Assembly: GCA_900660155.1 (NCBI GenBank) | Contig: CABFPE010000113.1 | Location: forward strand, 462,364 to 526,363 | Length of the DNA stretch: 64,000 bases | Origin: Hofstenia miamia | Taxonomy: Eukaryota; Xenacoelomorpha; Acoela; Hofsteniidae | Direction: 5' to 3' | In this document: positions 61,790-64,000 of the stretch, piece after piece | Layout: each line of letters starts with the position of its first letter | Numbering within the stretch: position 1 is the first letter of the stretch | Position numbers and translations under genes: made by a program | The notes under the pieces: model-generated | What the model was told of the DNA's origin: nothing | The model's input: the letters and a program-made list of their open reading frames with translations, nothing else | Database searches by the model: none

Positions 61790-62035
61790 TTGATCTTAGA
61801 ACAAGATGGAGCAAGCCCTCATATCTCAAAATCGACAAAAGAATTCGCCAGATCTAGTACCCATAGAGAACGTTTGGCAGATTCTGAAGGATTTTGTCAA
61901 GAGAAAAAATCCCAAAAATGTGAAAGAATTAAAGAGTTAAATCGTTGAATCGTAACACCAAATAACTCAAGAAGCTAGAGTCCGTTTAATAGATTCAGTT
62001 TCAAGACGTTTATCTGCGTGTCACGTTTTGCATGG
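61790..62035 (+). mobile_element. Tc1-like transposase C-terminal fossil
   Basis: The plus strand reads QDGASPHISKSTKEF, then LVPIENVWQILKDFVKRK and a tail ITQEARVRLIDSVSRRLSA. These match QQDNAPxHxSK, LNPIENLW..LK and the final P.E....L..SM.RR of Tc1 transposases. Sequence between the second Asp and the PIENVW motif is shortened, and stops occur. It lies in intron 3 of copy B. Confidence 0.55.
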
Positions 62036-62240
62036 CTAACTTGTCGAATAACGTTGTCACCAGGTTACAAGATGAGACAATTATATTTTCAAATATATTT
62101 GAAAAGCCTCTATTTGTCTTTCGATTGTTATCAAAAATGTGTTTATAATGTGACTCCTTTTTTACTTGAGCAATACAAAATTTTTTTACATTCTGCCATA
62201 AAACTTACTTGACATTTTTTAACTAATATTTTATATAAAT

Positions 62241-62700
62241 AAGGTGTTCCAAAGGTAACTTACACATCAAATTTTCTTTTGCAGCGAGCAAAAATTTCAT
62301 CCGATATTTCTAAAAGTCGACATTGAGTTTGACAAATAAACAATAGACATAGTGTAGATAAACTATTCGATTCAATCAACAAACTGAACGTATTCAAGAA
62401 AAATCGATCCCGAGAAAATACACAAATATTAAAAAAAAATTGTTGAAAACCCATTATTTGCAAACTTTTTATCAGAAGTTTGAAATGTGTTCACTCTTCT
62501 GCAAGGTCAGCTATTGCACGAATGATGATTTCATCGCTAGCTTCCATGAATACTGCACGAATTTTCATTTTAACATCATCGATGTTCTAAGGTCAAGCAA
62601 TTGATAGAATTTTGACTTTCCTGTGTCCACGTTTCAGCAACATTAGATGAAATTTTCTCTTTGCAAAGGAAAAACAAATGTGTAGGTTACTTTTGGTAAA
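62241..62700 (-). mobile_element. Short mariner-like fossil with inverted ends
   Basis: CCAAAGGTAACTTACACAT near 62248 and the inverse of ATGTGTAGGTTACTTTTGG near 62691 form inverted ends. Inside, the minus strand carries IDDVKMKIRAVFMEASDE (near 62580), resembling the C-terminal helix of mariner-type transposases. Most of the transposase is gone. Confidence 0.4.
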
Positions 62701-64000
62701 CTCTATATACTAAACATAGATGTACATTTATCATTATTTTTTGAAAAAGACTGAGGAATAATTGACTTTTTAAATTCCAATATAATAAAAGTAAGATGTT
62801 TTCCATTAAAAACGTTATTTGCCCAAAATACTAACTGTGCATAAATTTCAGCAATCATAAATTGACTCATCCTCAAATCACTACGTGTGTTTTCTGACAA
62901 TTTCATATTTTAAAATATGAATTCTTGACCTATGTGTTTTGCCTAAATTACACTGATTGTTGCATTCAGTTTGTTATGCAATATGTAGAAACTACATTAA
63001 GCCAAATAGAAAGCACTGTCGGCTAACCAACAGTCAATTAATATGATCAATGGCCAGTAATGGCCATTCATTTTCCAAAAAAAAACTAACAAAACAAAAG
63101 GTTTTAAATCTTAGAATTCCCCAATTTTACTAGGAAATTATAATATTATTGTATATAATATATGCATTACATAAAAGTTTCATTTCAGTTTTCAAACACA
63201 ATTATTTATCATTTCTCATTGCCCATTAATGTTGCGACAATAGCCAATTAATTTCATAACTGGGTAGATCTGCCATCTAGCGAGGAAATATTTATTATAA
63301 TAATTTATAATTATGCTCGATCATATTAAATTTTCATAAGAAATAGAATTAGTTACCCTTCAGTAGTTGATAACGCAATCTAGTATGCCTGCTCTTGCTA
63401 TTGTATAAATAGCTATGATTGAGCAGAAAAGATTTTTAACGATTTAAGAAAGTTGCACTTAATTTTGCAATTTTAAATTTTTGCTAAGTTTGGCAGATTT
63501 GTATGCTTATTGTTATCACTTATAATTAAGACAGTCTTTCTAAATTTATCTTAATGTTTGTATTAAATATAATTGATGGGATCTCATAGAAACCCTTCCG
63601 ACCTTAGTTGGGCTTGCGTTTGTTTGAACTGCAATGTTTGAACTATTCAGCAATATAAATTTGCCATTAAAAACGTTCTGGCCAATATTGGCTCACCAAA
63701 GAGTCATTGTCAGATATTCATTGCTGGTCCATTATCCACCCATCTGCCATTTATGGCAAATAAAATGGCCCATTAATGGCTTCCTATTTAGAAAGCTAAT
63801 TATTTCGTCTTTGTGATAATATTCTAAAGTTCAAATCTATCTGCAAAATATGGTAAATAATGTACACTTCATTCAATAATTTTTTCTATTTTGTCTTATA
63901 GATGTAATATCTCTCAACCATTTGAGAAATTGATCAAGTTCCGACTACTTTTGCACTGTGCAAATTTGTTGAAATATTTACAAATGTAAGCACTTAGGTT
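62701..64000 (+). other. AT-rich tail of the window, presumed intron 3 of copy B
   Basis: Repeated GGCCATTAATGG-type words occur at 63050-63075 and 63660-63785 and may be an old MITE. No exon is supported. Confidence 0.4.

Noticed and set aside
63902-63986. Possible exon 4 of transporter copy B
   Set aside because: It has acceptor TTATAG and donor GTAAGC and the right phase, but the peptide (CNISQPFEKLIKF...) does not resemble exon 4 of copy A (NLFPSNIVKAAF...), whereas exons 1-3 of the two copies are nearly identical.

Overview
This is a piece of an AT-rich invertebrate animal genome. The support is spliced genes with GT-AG introns, SLC1-family transporters, and many LINE and DNA-transposon fossils. 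I cannot name the species. Two assembly gaps of exactly 1000 N (13739-14738 and 32312-33311) and one of 16 N (56334-56349) break the sequence.

The host content is mainly two paralogous excitatory amino-acid transporter genes of family SLC1 (EAAT/GltPh fold). Copy A is found in two halves. Exons 1-4 lie on the minus strand (25740 down to 18582) and exons 5-10 on the plus strand (43028-48545). Read in order, the ten exons have compatible splice phases at every junction, including the junction between the halves. They add up to 1488 nt, which is 495 codons plus a stop, and hold the expected EAAT motifs. The minus-strand half sits wholly in the contig between the two 1-kb gaps, so that contig is either mis-oriented in the scaffold or truly inverted. 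Near-identical inverted sequences at 14739-15952 and 34869-36119 mark the same junction. Copy B starts at 55729 on the plus strand with the same first three exon lengths (205, 67 and 147 nt) and runs off the right edge. The codon matching A's ATG is GTG in copy B. With the contig flipped, A and B would form a head-to-tail tandem pair.

Other host-like pieces are an aquaporin-11/12-like exon fragment on the minus strand (34594-34868), cut off exactly at the end of a transposon, and a single-exon gelsolin-like reading frame (29744-30163, minus).

Layout: 1-750, R2-type LINE reverse transcriptase (minus). 2293-4062, DNA transposon with inverted repeats of nearly 500 bp. 4570-5690, Tc1-like fossil. 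8640-11700, LINE with ORF1, endonuclease and RT (minus). 12660-13738, LINE fragment ending in (ACT)n at a gap. 14739-16046, piggyBac-like MITE with a nested hAT-like element. 18582-25740, copy A 5' half. 29.7-31.4 kb, gelsolin-like frame and two MITEs. 31.7-32.3 kb, LINE 3' end. 33.3-34.9 kb, GC-richer stretch with a possible solo LTR, a foldback MITE and the aquaporin fragment. 36.2-43.0 kb, LINE and hAT fossils, probably inside the big intron 4 of copy A. 43.0-48.5 kb, copy A 3' half. 48.5-55.6 kb, intergenic. 55.7-61.4 kb, copy B exons 1-3, with a DD37D mariner in intron 1 that carries a nested hAT-like element. 61.8-62.7 kb, two Tc1/mariner fossils.

I see no CRISPR array, operon, tRNA or rRNA gene. 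The best finding is structural (the split transporter gene), not a new biochemical system.
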